Positions 16,894 through 30,487 of a DNA stretch of 64,000 nt are shown here, piece after piece. The notes under the pieces were generated by a model. It did not search any database. It saw only the letters and a program-made list of their open reading frames with translations, and was not told the DNA's origin. Each line of letters opens with the position of its first letter. Position 1 is the stretch's first letter. The DNA is from DAOUJH01 sp965248955 (GTDB lineage Bacteria; Chloroflexota; Dehalococcoidia; Lucifugimonadales; QGNO01), in the NCBI GenBank assembly GCA_965248955.1, contig OZ252212.1, positions 992,001-1,056,000 on the forward strand, written 5' to 3'. The position numbers were made by a program, and so were the translations under genes.

Positions 16894-18306
16894 TCAACCG
16901 CCGGCAGCTATTTTTGCTGTCGGTTCAGTCATAGCTTCGGCATCCAAAAGCTCGTCAAGCTGGGCTTCGCTTAGATCGGTGCTCTCGCGGGCTACCTCAC
17001 GTACTGTTTTACCAGTACGCTGGGCTTCCTGAGCTATCTTGGCCGCCGCATCGTAGCCTATGGCAGGAACTAGGCCGGTACAGATAGCGAGGCCCTGTTC
17101 GACCATTGCAGGACCCTTGCTGGTGGCGTTGATGCCGTCAATGCACTGCTCCACGAAGTTCTTGGTCACGGAGGCCAGAAGCTCAATGGATTGAACCAAA
17201 TTATAAGCGGCGACAGGCATCATGACGTTGATCTCGAAGTTGCCCGACTGGCCGGACACCGTAACTGCGACGTGGTTGCCCATCACCTGGGCACAGACCT
17301 GGCAGACCGACTCCGGAATAACTGGGTTGACCTTGCCAGGCATGATGGAGCTGCCAGGTTGCACCTCCGGCAGTTCTATCTCACCTATGCCGGCGCGTGG
17401 GCCGGAGCCCAGCCATCGAAGATCGTTGGCAATCTTCATCAGGCTGACGGCGATGGTATTCGTGGCGCCGCTGGCCGCTACGATGTTGTCCAGGGTGCTC
17501 TGCGCCTGGAAATGGTTGCTGGTCTCGCGGAGCTTGAGGCCGGTAAGCTGGCTAAGCTTCTCTATGACCTTGGGAGCGAACTGCTGGTTGGTGCCGACGC
17601 CGGTGCCCACAGCCGTACCGCCCAAGGCGACTTCAGCGAGCTCGTCAAGGGCTTCTCGGGCGCGCTCTATGGAACGCTCGGCCTGTCCCACAAAGCCAAG
17701 GAACTGCTGTCCAAGCCGGATGGGCGTGGCGTCCTGCAGGTGGGTACGTCCCGTCTTGATGATGCCCCAATACTCGTCGGTCTTCTTCTGCATGGAGTCG
17801 CGCAGCATCTCCAGGGCGGGGATGAGCTCGTTCTGGATGGCCTGCGCAGCGGTGACGTGGATGGCGGTGGGTATAACGTCGTTGGAGGACTGGCCCTTGT
17901 TTACGTGGTCGTTGGGGTGAACGGGACCACGGGTTCCTTTGGGATTGCCAAGAAGCTCCGCGGCGCGGTTGGCAATGACCTCGTTGGCGTTCATGTTGGT
18001 GGAGGTGCCAGAGCCGGTCTGGAAGATGTCGACAACGAAGTGGTCTTCCAGCTTGCCGTCGATGACGTCCTGTGCGGCCTTGACGATTATGTCGCCGGTG
18101 TCTTTGTCGAGCAGGCCAAGCTCCATGTTGACCTGTGCCGCCGCCTGCTTGATCTGGGCCAGGCCCCTGTTGAAGTTGCGGGAGAATCGCAGGTTGGAGA
18201 TGGGGAAGTTGAGGACGGCGCGCTGCGTGGAAGCGCCGTAGTAAGCGTCTTCAGGGACCTCCATCTCTCCCATGGAGTCCCGTTCAATGCGAGTCTTGCC
18301 TGTCAT
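16894..18306 (-). CDS. fumC: class II fumarate hydratase
   Basis: A 470-residue iron-independent fumarase interconverting fumarate and L-malate in the TCA cycle. The superfamily signature GSSIMPGKVNPVIPE is at about residues 315-329 and supplies the catalytic loop Ser. Other family blocks are GSGTSTNMNANEVIANRA near residue 100, KGQSSNDVIPTAIHV, and GRTHLQDATPIRLGQ with the catalytic His. AGGAGGTACAC before the ATG at 18304-18306 is a strong ribosome site. A small unknown gene follows in the same transcript. Neither aspartase nor argininosuccinate lyase fits as well, since the N-terminal IERDSMGEMEVPEDAYYG is fumarase-like. Confidence 0.96.
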   Translation of the reverse strand: MTGKTRIERDSMGEMEVPEDAYYGASTQRAVLNFPISNLRFSRNFNRGLAQIKQAAAQVNMELGLLDKDTGDIIVKAAQDVIDGKLEDHFVVDIFQTGSGTSTNMNANEVIANRAAELLGNPKGTRGPVHPNDHVNKGQSSNDVIPTAIHVTAAQAIQNELIPALEMLRDSMQKKTDEYWGIIKTGRTHLQDATPIRLGQQFLGFVGQAERSIERAREALDELAEVALGGTAVGTGVGTNQQFAPKVIEKLSQLTGLKLRETSNHFQAQSTLDNIVAASGATNTIAVSLMKIANDLRWLGSGPRAGIGEIELPEVQPGSSIMPGKVNPVIPESVCQVCAQVMGNHVAVTVSGQSGNFEINVMMPVAAYNLVQSIELLASVTKNFVEQCIDGINATSKGPAMVEQGLAICTGLVPAIGYDAAAKIAQEAQRTGKTVREVARESTDLSEAQLDELLDAEAMTEPTAKIAAGG

Positions 18307-18449
18307 GTGTACCTCCTGAGCACTGAGTATACAGGGGACTTATCCGGGGCACAGTTTATCACGGTTGCGCCAAGATGGGGATGGTGGGGTCAAGTAGACC
18401 GCAAATCCATTTGGGCCGTATTTGAAGGCTTCAGGCTTCCACACCACCC

Positions 18450-21020
18450 TCAATCAGCAGGCGCTCTGGCCTGTGCCAGCGAAGCCGCGCCGCCGGGCTG
18501 GCGACGGTCGCGGCGGAGGAAACTGTAGACCACGGGAATTACCAAGAGGGTGAGGAACGTAGAGCTGAGTAGACCGCCAATGACCACCGTGGCCAGTTCA
18601 GCGCCGATGATGGTAGCCTCCTCGGTGGCGAAAGTAAGGGGAATCAGGGCAAAGATGGTAGTCAAAGCCGTCATTAGGATGGGCCGCACCCGGATGCGCC
18701 CGCCTTGGACCAGTGCCTCGTAGACGCGGTAGCCCCTGCTGCGCAGTTGTTCTACAAAGGAGATGAGCACAATAGCGTTGGTGACAACCAGTCCAATGAG
18801 CATGAGTGTGCCTATAAGGGCGGGTAGTCCAAGGGTGCGCTGGGTGATGAAAAGCGCGACCAAAGCACCGATGGAGGCAAGTGGCAGGCTGAAGATGATG
18901 ACCAACGGGTTGATGAATGAGCGCATGGTTAGAACCATTACCACGCCAACCAGCACTATGCCGGCAATCATGGCGATGCCCATACGGACGAACGCCTCTT
19001 GGATATCGGCGAAGACACCGCTCGTCTTTAACTCCACACCTTCAGGTAAGCCCAGCTCCTGTACTTTCTGGTCCACGGCAAGATTCACGCTCTGTGTGTT
19101 CTGGTCGATGATGGCGCCGGTGATACGCACCGACTGCCGGCGGTCAAAGCGGTATATCCTCTCGAGGCCTGCGCCGGTGCTGTCGGCGATGCCACTCCTG
19201 ACGTTGACCAATCCGTCGATATCCTGCAAGGCCGTTGCGATGGCGTCGGCAGACTCGGCGACCTTGGCGTAGTCCTCTCCGCTGAGGATCAGTTCCATAT
19301 CGTTGGCGGACGGGCCGTTGGTCTGCACCGTTTCGACGAAAACGGTGCGCCCTTCACCGGCAAAATCACGTCGGAGCATATCGGCGATTTCCTGGGCATC
19401 CGTATCTTCGGTAAGACTGAGGAACACGCTTATGATGTCGCCCCCGCCGGTGTTGAACCCGCTCAAAGCATCGTCGCCGCCGCCAGCGGTGACACGGAAC
19501 AAATCAACCTTCCCATCTTCACTCAAGCCGCCAAGCACGTCTTCTATCTGCTCTACGTAACCATTTGGGGCAAGCATCTGGTCCAGGGTGGTGGGCTGGT
19601 CCAGAGACACCTCGGCGGAAAGGAGGTTCTCAGAACCTCCGGGAAGGAAGGTCTGGGGAATACGCGTGAGCAGGCCAAGGCTGGCTACAAAGAGAAAAGA
19701 GGCCAGAGCTATGGCGATTATCCTATGCGCAAGGGCCCACCTCAGAGCCGGCCAGTACAGGCGTTGGATCCACCTCTCCAGCACCTCAGAGGGTGCGCCG
19801 GACGTGACGAGAAAGCTGCCGAGGACGGGCACTATGGTCAGCGAGACGACTAGGGAGGCAAGCAAGGCGAAGGTGACGGTGAGTGCAAAGGGGAGGAAAA
19901 AAGCGCCGATGACGCCCCCAATGAAGGCCAGCGGCACAAAGACGGCAACCGTAGTCAGGGTGGAAGATATGATAGCACGCGAGACCTCTTTGGTTGCGGT
20001 CAACGCTGCGACAATCCTGTTTCCATTGAAGTCCCCCATCTTGACGTGCCGGTAGATGTTTTCCAAGACAACTATGCTATCGTCAACCACGCGTCCTACG
20101 GCAATTGCCAGGCCGCCAAGGGTCATTACGTTGAGGCTCATGTCCTGCCAGTTCATCAGGATGAACCCAACCAGGATGCTCAGGGGAATGGATACGGCGG
20201 CCACCAGTGTAGACCGGATGCTTATCAGAAAGAGGAAGATCATGCCCATGGCAAACAGGCCGCCGAGTGCAGCTTCCCTCTGCAGGCTCCGGATGGATGT
20301 CTCTATTTCAGGCGCCTGGTTGGATACGATGACCCTTTCCATATCGCTTGGCAGGTCAGGACTAATGGTCTCCAGCCGTTCCAACACGGCATTCACCACT
20401 TCCACGGTGTTCGCGTCGGGATCTTTGAGCACATTGATTGGTAGACTAGGTTCACCATTGGTACGGGTAATAGATGTTCCTGCCAAAGCAGTGATGGGGA
20501 GTTCAGCGCTGTCTACGCCTTCAACTCCGTTCAAGGCGGGAACTATCTGCTCCTGCACTATTGGTATGAGGGTTTGTAATTCGCCGGGCCTGAGGATGCT
20601 GAGTTGCAAGACAGGGATTTCGTCCGGGCTGATACGGCTGACCCTCGGAGGCGGGACGGCTCCGGGAAAGTCAAGGTTAGCAATTCTGCCGGAAAGCTGG
20701 CTTTCCACCTCCTCCATATCGGCGCCAAACTCGAACTCAGCTATGATCAAAGAGATGCTCTGGGAAGAGGTGGACTGCATGGTGCGCAGCCCACCGAAGT
20801 CAGCGATGGTCTTCTCTATGGGATCGGTAACGTCCTGCAGTACTTGTTCGGAGGGAGCGCCCGGATAGATGGTAGCAACCGTGACCAGTGGAAAATCTAT
20901 GTCGGGCAGAAGCTCAATCTGGAGACGTGTCAAGGAGTATACGCCACCCGCAACAACGAGCAACGCAATGGCAATGGTGGCCCATCGCCAGCGAAGGGAA
21001 AGGCTAGTCAACAATGTCAA
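18450..21020 (-). CDS. RND-family efflux transporter (AcrB/SwrC-like), short form
   Basis: An 856-residue RND superfamily proton-driven exporter. The first helix is followed by LQIELLPDIDFPLVTVATIY and YPGAPSEQVLQDVTDPIE, classic for the HAE1/ACR_tran group. The membrane relay Asp residues show as GLAIAVGRVVDDSIVVLENI in the fourth-helix region. It is about 170 residues shorter than AcrB, with the loss in the second extracytoplasmic loop. No membrane-fusion protein or outer-membrane channel gene is adjacent, which suits a monoderm cell. TTG at 21020 is the likely start, with AAGGTG 7 nt upstream. Substrate unknown: drugs, lipids and fatty acids are all possible, and it lies next to fabI. Confidence 0.9.
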   Translation of the reverse strand: MTLLTSLSLRWRWATIAIALLVVAGGVYSLTRLQIELLPDIDFPLVTVATIYPGAPSEQVLQDVTDPIEKTIADFGGLRTMQSTSSQSISLIIAEFEFGADMEEVESQLSGRIANLDFPGAVPPPRVSRISPDEIPVLQLSILRPGELQTLIPIVQEQIVPALNGVEGVDSAELPITALAGTSITRTNGEPSLPINVLKDPDANTVEVVNAVLERLETISPDLPSDMERVIVSNQAPEIETSIRSLQREAALGGLFAMGMIFLFLISIRSTLVAAVSIPLSILVGFILMNWQDMSLNVMTLGGLAIAVGRVVDDSIVVLENIYRHVKMGDFNGNRIVAALTATKEVSRAIISSTLTTVAVFVPLAFIGGVIGAFFLPFALTVTFALLASLVVSLTIVPVLGSFLVTSGAPSEVLERWIQRLYWPALRWALAHRIIAIALASFLFVASLGLLTRIPQTFLPGGSENLLSAEVSLDQPTTLDQMLAPNGYVEQIEDVLGGLSEDGKVDLFRVTAGGGDDALSGFNTGGGDIISVFLSLTEDTDAQEIADMLRRDFAGEGRTVFVETVQTNGPSANDMELILSGEDYAKVAESADAIATALQDIDGLVNVRSGIADSTGAGLERIYRFDRRQSVRITGAIIDQNTQSVNLAVDQKVQELGLPEGVELKTSGVFADIQEAFVRMGIAMIAGIVLVGVVMVLTMRSFINPLVIIFSLPLASIGALVALFITQRTLGLPALIGTLMLIGLVVTNAIVLISFVEQLRSRGYRVYEALVQGGRIRVRPILMTALTTIFALIPLTFATEEATIIGAELATVVIGGLLSSTFLTLLVIPVVYSFLRRDRRQPGGAASLAQARAPAD

Positions 21021-21093
21021 AGATCATCACCTTACTCGCTATTGTAACGTTAAGAAACAGCATCTTTGTCATGCAACGCTAGCTCGGCAGTAT

Positions 21094-21867
21094 TCAAACA
21101 CCCATAATATGGTAGCCGGCATCCACCGGAAGAACAGCGCCGGTAACGCCACTGGCAAGGTCGCTGCAAAGAAAAAGCGCCGCCTTGCCAACCTCGTCCC
21201 GTGTGACGTTGCGCCGCAGGGGGGCCCGTTGCTCATGGACGTGCTTCATGTCCATGAAACCACGGATACCCCTGGCGGCCAAGGTATCGATCGGGCCGGG
21301 CGACACGGCATTGACGCGAATTTTGCTTGGACCAAGCTCAGAGGCAAGCTGGCGCACCTCATTTTCCAGGGCGGCTTTGGCGGTGCCCATGACGTTGTAG
21401 CCCGGGTAGACCTTTTCCGAGGCGTGGAACGTGACGGTGATAATGCTGCCCCCATCCCTCATCAGAGGGGCCGCATACCGGGCGATGGGCAGCAACGAGT
21501 AGGCGCTGACATCAAGGGCGATCTTGAACCCGTCACGGGAGGTCTTGGAAAAATCGCCTTCCAGGTCTTCGCGGTGAGCAAAGGCCACGCTGTGCACCAC
21601 AAATGAGAGCGAGTCGTAGCGGTTGCTTAGCTCGGTGAAGACAGCCTCTATCTGGTCGTCGTTGGTCACGTCGCATTCCCAAAGTGCAGCATCGTCCCAG
21701 CTCTCCACTAAACCGGCGACACGGCTCTTCAGTCGCTCGTTTTGGTAGGTCAACGCCAGCGTGGCTCCTGCATTGTGCAGTGTTTCCGCTATGGACCAGG
21801 CGATGCTTCGATCATTCGCCACACCGAAGACAACTCCATGCTTGCCCCTAAGATCTATTGGATACAC
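21094..21867 (-). CDS. fabI: enoyl-[acyl-carrier-protein] reductase FabI
   Basis: A 257-residue SDR enzyme that carries out the last reduction in each round of type II fatty-acid elongation, using NAD(P)H. The divergent Rossmann motif GVANDRSIAWSIAETL and the catalytic Tyr157-x6-Lys164 in YNVMGTAK are diagnostic of FabI. The residue matching E. coli Tyr146 is Phe147. Translation starts at GTG 21867 after GAGGTGTGACAA. The triclosan/isoniazid-type inhibitor pocket cannot be judged from this. It lies between the RND exporter and a small unknown gene on the same strand. Confidence 0.95.
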   Translation of the reverse strand: MYPIDLRGKHGVVFGVANDRSIAWSIAETLHNAGATLALTYQNERLKSRVAGLVESWDDAALWECDVTNDDQIEAVFTELSNRYDSLSFVVHSVAFAHREDLEGDFSKTSRDGFKIALDVSAYSLLPIARYAAPLMRDGGSIITVTFHASEKVYPGYNVMGTAKAALENEVRQLASELGPSKIRVNAVSPGPIDTLAARGIRGFMDMKHVHEQRAPLRRNVTRDEVGKAALFLCSDLASGVTGAVLPVDAGYHIMGV

Positions 21868-21877
21868 TTGTCACACC

Positions 21878-22342
21878 TCATATTTCAATACTTCTACGGG
21901 GTTCAGCGTCGTTCTCCTCTTGTTCAGGGCTTCCATAGACAACTCCGCTCTGTGACGCATAGTAGTCGTAAATGCGACGCATGGTCTGATAAGCCTCGCG
22001 CTCCACTTGACGATGGTGAACATGCACTCGTCTTGAAAACAGCCTGGAAACAAGATGGCGCCAGACGTAGGGAAGAAATCCCCACTGAAGCCTCTGATGG
22101 GCGTGGCAATACTGGTGTGCCAAAGGAGCCAGCCCTCTGTTATCCGCCAACTCCCCATCCAACTGTCTGTCCAAATACTTCTTGCCAATAAGGATAACTG
22201 GCCGCACAAGAGGCAACGTTATGGTGAACCCCCCTAGATCAGGCCATGATAGAGCAAAAATGCTAGTCTTGGCCAAAGCCGTTGCGGGGACGCCATGCTT
22301 GCGCAGCCGCCTTCCGGTGACACTATCAGGAGCAAACCGCAT
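21878..22342 (-). CDS. hypothetical protein with HxxxH motif
   Basis: A 154-residue protein with no clear signal or membrane segment. It contains LAHQYCHAHQRLQWGFLPY and, about 40 residues on, VEREAYQTMRRIYDYY. This spacing resembles small zincin-like proteins that read HExxH followed by an E-A-Y helix, but here the catalytic Glu is Gln, so a working peptidase is doubtful. There is no good ribosome site before the ATG at 22340-22342. It ends 10 nt before the fabI GTG start, so it may be the first gene of a fabI-RND transcript. Function unknown. Confidence 0.5.
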   Translation of the reverse strand: MRFAPDSVTGRRLRKHGVPATALAKTSIFALSWPDLGGFTITLPLVRPVILIGKKYLDRQLDGELADNRGLAPLAHQYCHAHQRLQWGFLPYVWRHLVSRLFSRRVHVHHRQVEREAYQTMRRIYDYYASQSGVVYGSPEQEENDAEPRRSIEI

Positions 22343-22512
22343 GGTTGAATATTAGTCGGATAGTTGAGGAAATCAGGAAAACACGTTGGTAGTATAGCAC
22401 CTTGCATACGGTATTAGGCACATATGAGTGTTCCAAGATACGCTGACCGGAGAAAGCTGTTAAACTAGACCCGCTATTGACCGGGAGATACGCGGACAAA
22501 TTCCGGAGAGTC

Positions 22513-23499
22513 ATGCAAGCAGAAGATGTAGCCCGCATAGCTGAAACGGCGGCCAGGCTCCAGGAAAACATAGAAAAGGTGCTGGTTGGCAAGGGAGACG
22601 TGGTAGCGCTGGTGCTGGAAGCCGTACTTTGTGAAGGGCACCTGCTCATCCAGGATGTTCCCGGCACCGGTAAAACCGTGCTGGCCAAGTCTATAGCACG
22701 CTCTCTGGGATGTACTTTCCGCCGCGTTCAGGGTACGCCCGACCTGCTGCCGACCGATATCACGGGCACCTATGTCTTCAACCAGCAGACCTCTACCTTC
22801 GAGTTTCGCTCAGGGCCGATAATAGCCCAGGTTCTGCTGGTAGACGAGATAAACCGCGCCACCCCGCGTACGCAGTCCGCACTCCTGGAGGCAATGCAGG
22901 AGCGTCAAATCACAGTGGAAGGCGAAACAATGGCGCTGGCCAAGCCGTTTCTCACCATTGCCACCCAGAATCCAATAGAGTTGGAGGGCACCTTCCCCCT
23001 ACCTGAGGCACAGCTGGACAGATTCCTCCTCCAGGTTAGTCTGGGTTACCCATCTCAAGAAGAGGACCTGCTTATACTCAGTCGATTCAAGGAAGACGAC
23101 CCTCTTGAAAAGCTGGAGTCCGTGGTGGACAGCACTGAGCTTGTGGAACTCCAGCGGTTGGTGCGCAAAGTACACGTGGCCCTGCCGGTTGAAGAGTACC
23201 TAGTCTCTATCGTTCACGCCACCCGTTCGCATCCATGGGTAGACTTGGGGGCCAGTCCACGCGCCATGCTGGCCTTGTACAGAACATCGCAGGGGCTGGC
23301 TGCAATAAGGGGCCGCTCCTTTGTCATACCGGACGACGTTAAAGCACTGGCGCCTTACGTACTGACACATCGCATCATTCCCAAGGTACAGGGCCACGTC
23401 CGCGGCCATACGCCAGGCGACATCATACGGGAGGTGGTCAACTCGGTGCCTGTGCCCGTAGAAGATGAGATGGGCGTTGCGGGTTTCCGGCACGTTTAG
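22513..23499 (+). CDS. MoxR-family AAA+ ATPase
   Basis: A MoxR-type AAA+ ATPase, thought to act as a chaperone that activates metal- or von Willebrand-domain partners. Walker A is DVPGTGKT, the RGTPDLLPTDITG-like motif follows (here QGTPDLLPTDITGTYVFN), Walker B is VLLVDEINRA, and sensor 1 is FLTIATQNPIE. I place the start at ATG 22513 (GGAG 4 nt upstream) rather than TTG 22477. It heads a three-gene operon with a DUF58 protein 5 nt downstream and a DUF4129 membrane protein, a widespread arrangement with a suspected role in envelope or stress physiology. Confidence 0.94.
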   Translation: MQAEDVARIAETAARLQENIEKVLVGKGDVVALVLEAVLCEGHLLIQDVPGTGKTVLAKSIARSLGCTFRRVQGTPDLLPTDITGTYVFNQQTSTFEFRSGPIIAQVLLVDEINRATPRTQSALLEAMQERQITVEGETMALAKPFLTIATQNPIELEGTFPLPEAQLDRFLLQVSLGYPSQEEDLLILSRFKEDDPLEKLESVVDSTELVELQRLVRKVHVALPVEEYLVSIVHATRSHPWVDLGASPRAMLALYRTSQGLAAIRGRSFVIPDDVKALAPYVLTHRIIPKVQGHVRGHTPGDIIREVVNSVPVPVEDEMGVAGFRHV

Positions 23500-23504
23500 G
23501 AAAG

Positions 23505-24722
23505 ATGGGTGGGTTCTGGGTTTTTTCCGCCATAGTAATTGTGATTCTCAGCATTCTGATCAGCTCGCTCTCTTTGCTGCTGGTGGGAACGCTCCTGCTG
23601 CTCTTTGTTCTGATTTCCAGGTGGTGGGCCGACTATAGCCTTCAAGGGGTGGAGTACAAGCACCAACTGAACTCCAACCGCGTGTTCGCCGGTGAAGACG
23701 TTCAGCTAACCACGCAGACCACGAACAAGAAGTTTCTGCCCCTGCCCTGGATTCAGATCAACGACGAGCTACCAAAAGAGGTCTCACCCAGGCAGGGCCG
23801 AGTCATAGCGTCCACTGATCCCACACGGGTTGCACTGGCTAGCGTTCTCTCCATGAGCTGGTACCATCGTATTACGCGTACTTACGATATACGGTGCCCA
23901 AACAGAGGCCACTTCTTCATTGGGCCGACGCGAATTCGTTCCGGCGATCTGTTCGGCATGCATACCCGCGAGATGCGCTTGGGAAAAGACCAGACGCTTA
24001 CCGTCTATCCACGAATCTTGCCCCTCAGGGTATCATCCCTGCCATCCCTGGAACCGTATGGTGACGTGCGGGTCAAGCGCAGGTTTCTAGACGACGTAAC
24101 ACGGCCAATGGGCAGCAGGCGATACCTCAGCGGCGATGCACTGCGTCACATACACTGGAAAGCCACGGCACATACCGGTCTGCTCCAGACTCGCATCTTC
24201 GAGGCGTCCACAACTCCCAACTTCGCCGTGTTCTTGGGAGCGCGAACCATAGAGCCACCTCTGCAAGGCAGCCGTCCGCACCTTCTGGAACTGAGCGTGC
24301 TTACGGTAACAGCCCTGGTCAACTATGCTTTGAGCAGGCGCATCCCGGCAGGGGTGTACGTAAACCAGACCTCTCGCGATTCCAGGCAAACCATGCAGGT
24401 GCCCCCGGCACGCCATCCGGACCAGCTGGCGCAGGTATTGGAGGTGATGGCGCACGTCCATCCCGAAGAATCCACGCCCCTAGCCAAACTGGTAGAGGAA
24501 AAGAGCCGCGGCTTGCCCTGGAGTACTACTATCCTTGTGGCCACCGCTGTGCCGGACCAAGCGACGATCAATACGCTGATGAGGCTGCGCAAAGCCGGCT
24601 GGACCACAGCCCTAATACACGTAGGCGGTGATGCCGTGGATTACGCCAGGGAGGGAATTGCTAGGTACACGGTGGCCAATACTATTGAATGGCAAAGTCT
24701 AGAGGAGATAGTGATTCAGTGA
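23505..24722 (+). CDS. DUF58 domain protein
   Basis: A 405-residue protein of the MoxR-associated DUF58 family. Two N-terminal membrane segments (roughly residues 5-40, VFSAIVIVILSILISSLSL) are followed by an extracytoplasmic/beta region with GPTRIRSGDLFGMH and the DUF58 core RRYLSGDALRHIHWKATAHTG, then a VWA-like C-terminal part. AGGAAAG precedes the ATG at 23505. The C-terminal end overlaps the start of the next gene. It probably works with the MoxR ATPase and the DUF4129 protein as one unit. Confidence 0.9.
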   Translation: MGGFWVFSAIVIVILSILISSLSLLLVGTLLLLFVLISRWWADYSLQGVEYKHQLNSNRVFAGEDVQLTTQTTNKKFLPLPWIQINDELPKEVSPRQGRVIASTDPTRVALASVLSMSWYHRITRTYDIRCPNRGHFFIGPTRIRSGDLFGMHTREMRLGKDQTLTVYPRILPLRVSSLPSLEPYGDVRVKRRFLDDVTRPMGSRRYLSGDALRHIHWKATAHTGLLQTRIFEASTTPNFAVFLGARTIEPPLQGSRPHLLELSVLTVTALVNYALSRRIPAGVYVNQTSRDSRQTMQVPPARHPDQLAQVLEVMAHVHPEESTPLAKLVEEKSRGLPWSTTILVATAVPDQATINTLMRLRKAGWTTALIHVGGDAVDYAREGIARYTVANTIEWQSLEEIVIQ

Positions 24723-26275
24723 CCAACTTGTCACTGCCAAAGCAAGGAATGCTGACCGGAGTTCTAACCTGGGTGAGCTCGTCGAGCGCGCTGCTCTGGG
24801 CCACGTTTCTCATGGAAGCCATGTGGTTTTACCTTTGGATGATATGGCTGGGTCAGTGGAACAGCTTTGGCATTGGCGAGATGCCTTTCACACTCTTTTC
24901 CATCCTTTTAATCCTCTGGGCAAGCTATTACGGGGTGCAGGTCATAGGGCAACAGAAATGGCACGCGGGCAGGACTCGTCTAACGGCCAGTCTCCTGGTA
25001 GTGGCGCTTCTGGGAGCGGTGGCAAGACTGGAAAACGGCGGCGGCTATGGCCTGCTGGATCCGGGCTGGTTGGGTTTCGCACGCGAGGGCCTGGCGGGGG
25101 GGTTCCCCACAGGCCTCCAGGTAACCCTTCTAGGCGGAGCTTATCTGTGGTGGAGAGGTTTCAAAATTGCCCAAGAAGGATTGGACAGAGAGCAGGTACT
25201 CTCCTCCTTCAAGGTAGGCCTGACGGCAATTGTCCTTGGTCTGCTGGTCTGGGAAACGGCGTTGCGCTCCGGTGTAGAATTCGGAGCGACGAGAACCCAG
25301 GCGATTGCCATTGCGTCTGTCTTCTTCTTGTCAGGCGTTTCCGCCCTAGCGTTAAGCCACATCATGCGAGCCAGGGCAGACCTGGCAAGGCATGAAGGCT
25401 TACAACAGAACTTCATAACTCAGTGGTCCGTGGTGCTTCTGTGTGTTGCAGGGGGAATGTTGCTGTTGGGATGGATCCTGGCAGGATTGCTGTCCCTGGA
25501 CGTTTGGCAGCCCCTGTTAAACGTCTTGGCATTCGCCGCCAACCTGATGGGGCTGCTGGTCTATGTAATACTGCTTCCAATTGCCTTTCTAGCCGCTGGC
25601 CTGGTCTTCGCCGTGCAATGGCTAGTCAGCCAGTTCGGGGGGGGAACCGTACCAAGGCTGGAGCTGCCCGACTTCAGCGCCCTTAGAAGGATACCGGAGG
25701 AGGGAGACCCAGTCACCGGTGCACCAGTATGGGTTGTGATAGTGAAGTGGGCAGTGCTTGTATTGGTGCTGGGCGCCCTGGTCTACTTGCTGGCAAGGCT
25801 GGTGCTTAGACGGCGCTCCGGTTTCACTGTTGGCGAGAGTGTACCTGAAGTCAATGAATCTATAGGGACATGGTCAAACGCGATTCGTGACCTTCTTACA
25901 GGACTTATCATGTTCGCCCTGTGGTTCAGACGCAAGGGAAGGGCTTTGCGCCGCAAGTTGCCCTTGCCCCGGACTTCTCCCGCACCCAGCTACCAAGGCG
26001 ACATGGAAATTAGAAAGCTGTACAGCAGCCTTCTCTACGAAACAAGGCAAGCCGGGTTCCCCAAGGAGGAAAGCGAGACCCCTTACGACTACCTACCTGA
26101 GTTGGAGCAGCGACTGGTTGAGGACAGAGAGGCTTTGCAGGCCATAACAAAGGACTACGTAGAGAGCCGCTACGGTGAGCGTCCTATTGCGGGCGCGGAA
26201 CTGAGCATGCTGAACCGTTTATGGCGAACGCTGGTGCTGCACATACGCAATCCGGGCAGCAAAAAAAAGAGCTAG
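24719..26275 (+). CDS. DUF4129 multi-pass membrane protein
   Basis: About 518 residues with roughly ten hydrophobic segments and a cytoplasmic C-terminal DUF4129 domain: IRKLYSSLLYETRQAGFPK, ETPYDYLPELEQRL and FVESRYG-like VESRYGERPI. In many genomes this domain follows a transglutaminase core; none is present here, so this protein is the transporter-like half only. The GTG at 24719 overlaps the DUF58 stop (GTGA) and has GAGGAG 11 nt upstream; an ATG at 24689 would add ten polar residues without a ribosome site. It is the last gene of the MoxR operon and is followed by a terminator. Confidence 0.85.
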   Translation: MTNLSLPKQGMLTGVLTWVSSSSALLWATFLMEAMWFYLWMIWLGQWNSFGIGEMPFTLFSILLILWASYYGVQVIGQQKWHAGRTRLTASLLVVALLGAVARLENGGGYGLLDPGWLGFAREGLAGGFPTGLQVTLLGGAYLWWRGFKIAQEGLDREQVLSSFKVGLTAIVLGLLVWETALRSGVEFGATRTQAIAIASVFFLSGVSALALSHIMRARADLARHEGLQQNFITQWSVVLLCVAGGMLLLGWILAGLLSLDVWQPLLNVLAFAANLMGLLVYVILLPIAFLAAGLVFAVQWLVSQFGGGTVPRLELPDFSALRRIPEEGDPVTGAPVWVVIVKWAVLVLVLGALVYLLARLVLRRRSGFTVGESVPEVNESIGTWSNAIRDLLTGLIMFALWFRRKGRALRRKLPLPRTSPAPSYQGDMEIRKLYSSLLYETRQAGFPKEESETPYDYLPELEQRLVEDREALQAITKDYVESRYGERPIAGAELSMLNRLWRTLVLHIRNPGSKKKS

Positions 26276-26330
26276 CCGCTGCGCTTCCGTTGTGCTGGAA
26301 AGCTGCGTGGCAGGCTTTAACTCTATGTGA

Positions 26331-26366
26331 AAGGGAGAGCCCATCCTCACGGGTGGGCTCTCCCTT
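26331..26366. terminator. bidirectional terminator between the MoxR operon and rpoC
   Basis: AAGGGAGAGCCCA at 26331-26343 pairs perfectly with TGGGCTCTCCCTT at 26354-26366 around a 10-nt loop. It lies 56 nt after the DUF4129 stop and 21 nt past the rpoC stop on the other strand, so it can end both converging transcripts. Confidence 0.88.
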
Positions 26367-26386
26367 CAGGCGCCGACACCTATTTC

Positions 26387-30394
<4,008 letters not shown>

Positions 30395-30487
30395 GCTTTC
30401 CAGTTCTCCTTGATGTAATGGGCTCTAAGGCTTTCTAACCCCCTAAATCCTCCAGACCCTGTCCTTGGGCATATCCCAGGGTCTTCT

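Noticed and set aside
17191..18528. 445-residue open frame on the plus strand
   Set aside because: It is antisense to fumC across its whole length, has no ribosome site and a composition typical of a shadow frame; fumC has full family support.
20869..21606. 245-residue plus-strand frame over the RND/fabI boundary
   Set aside because: It crosses two convincing minus-strand genes and their control region; no domain or start signal.
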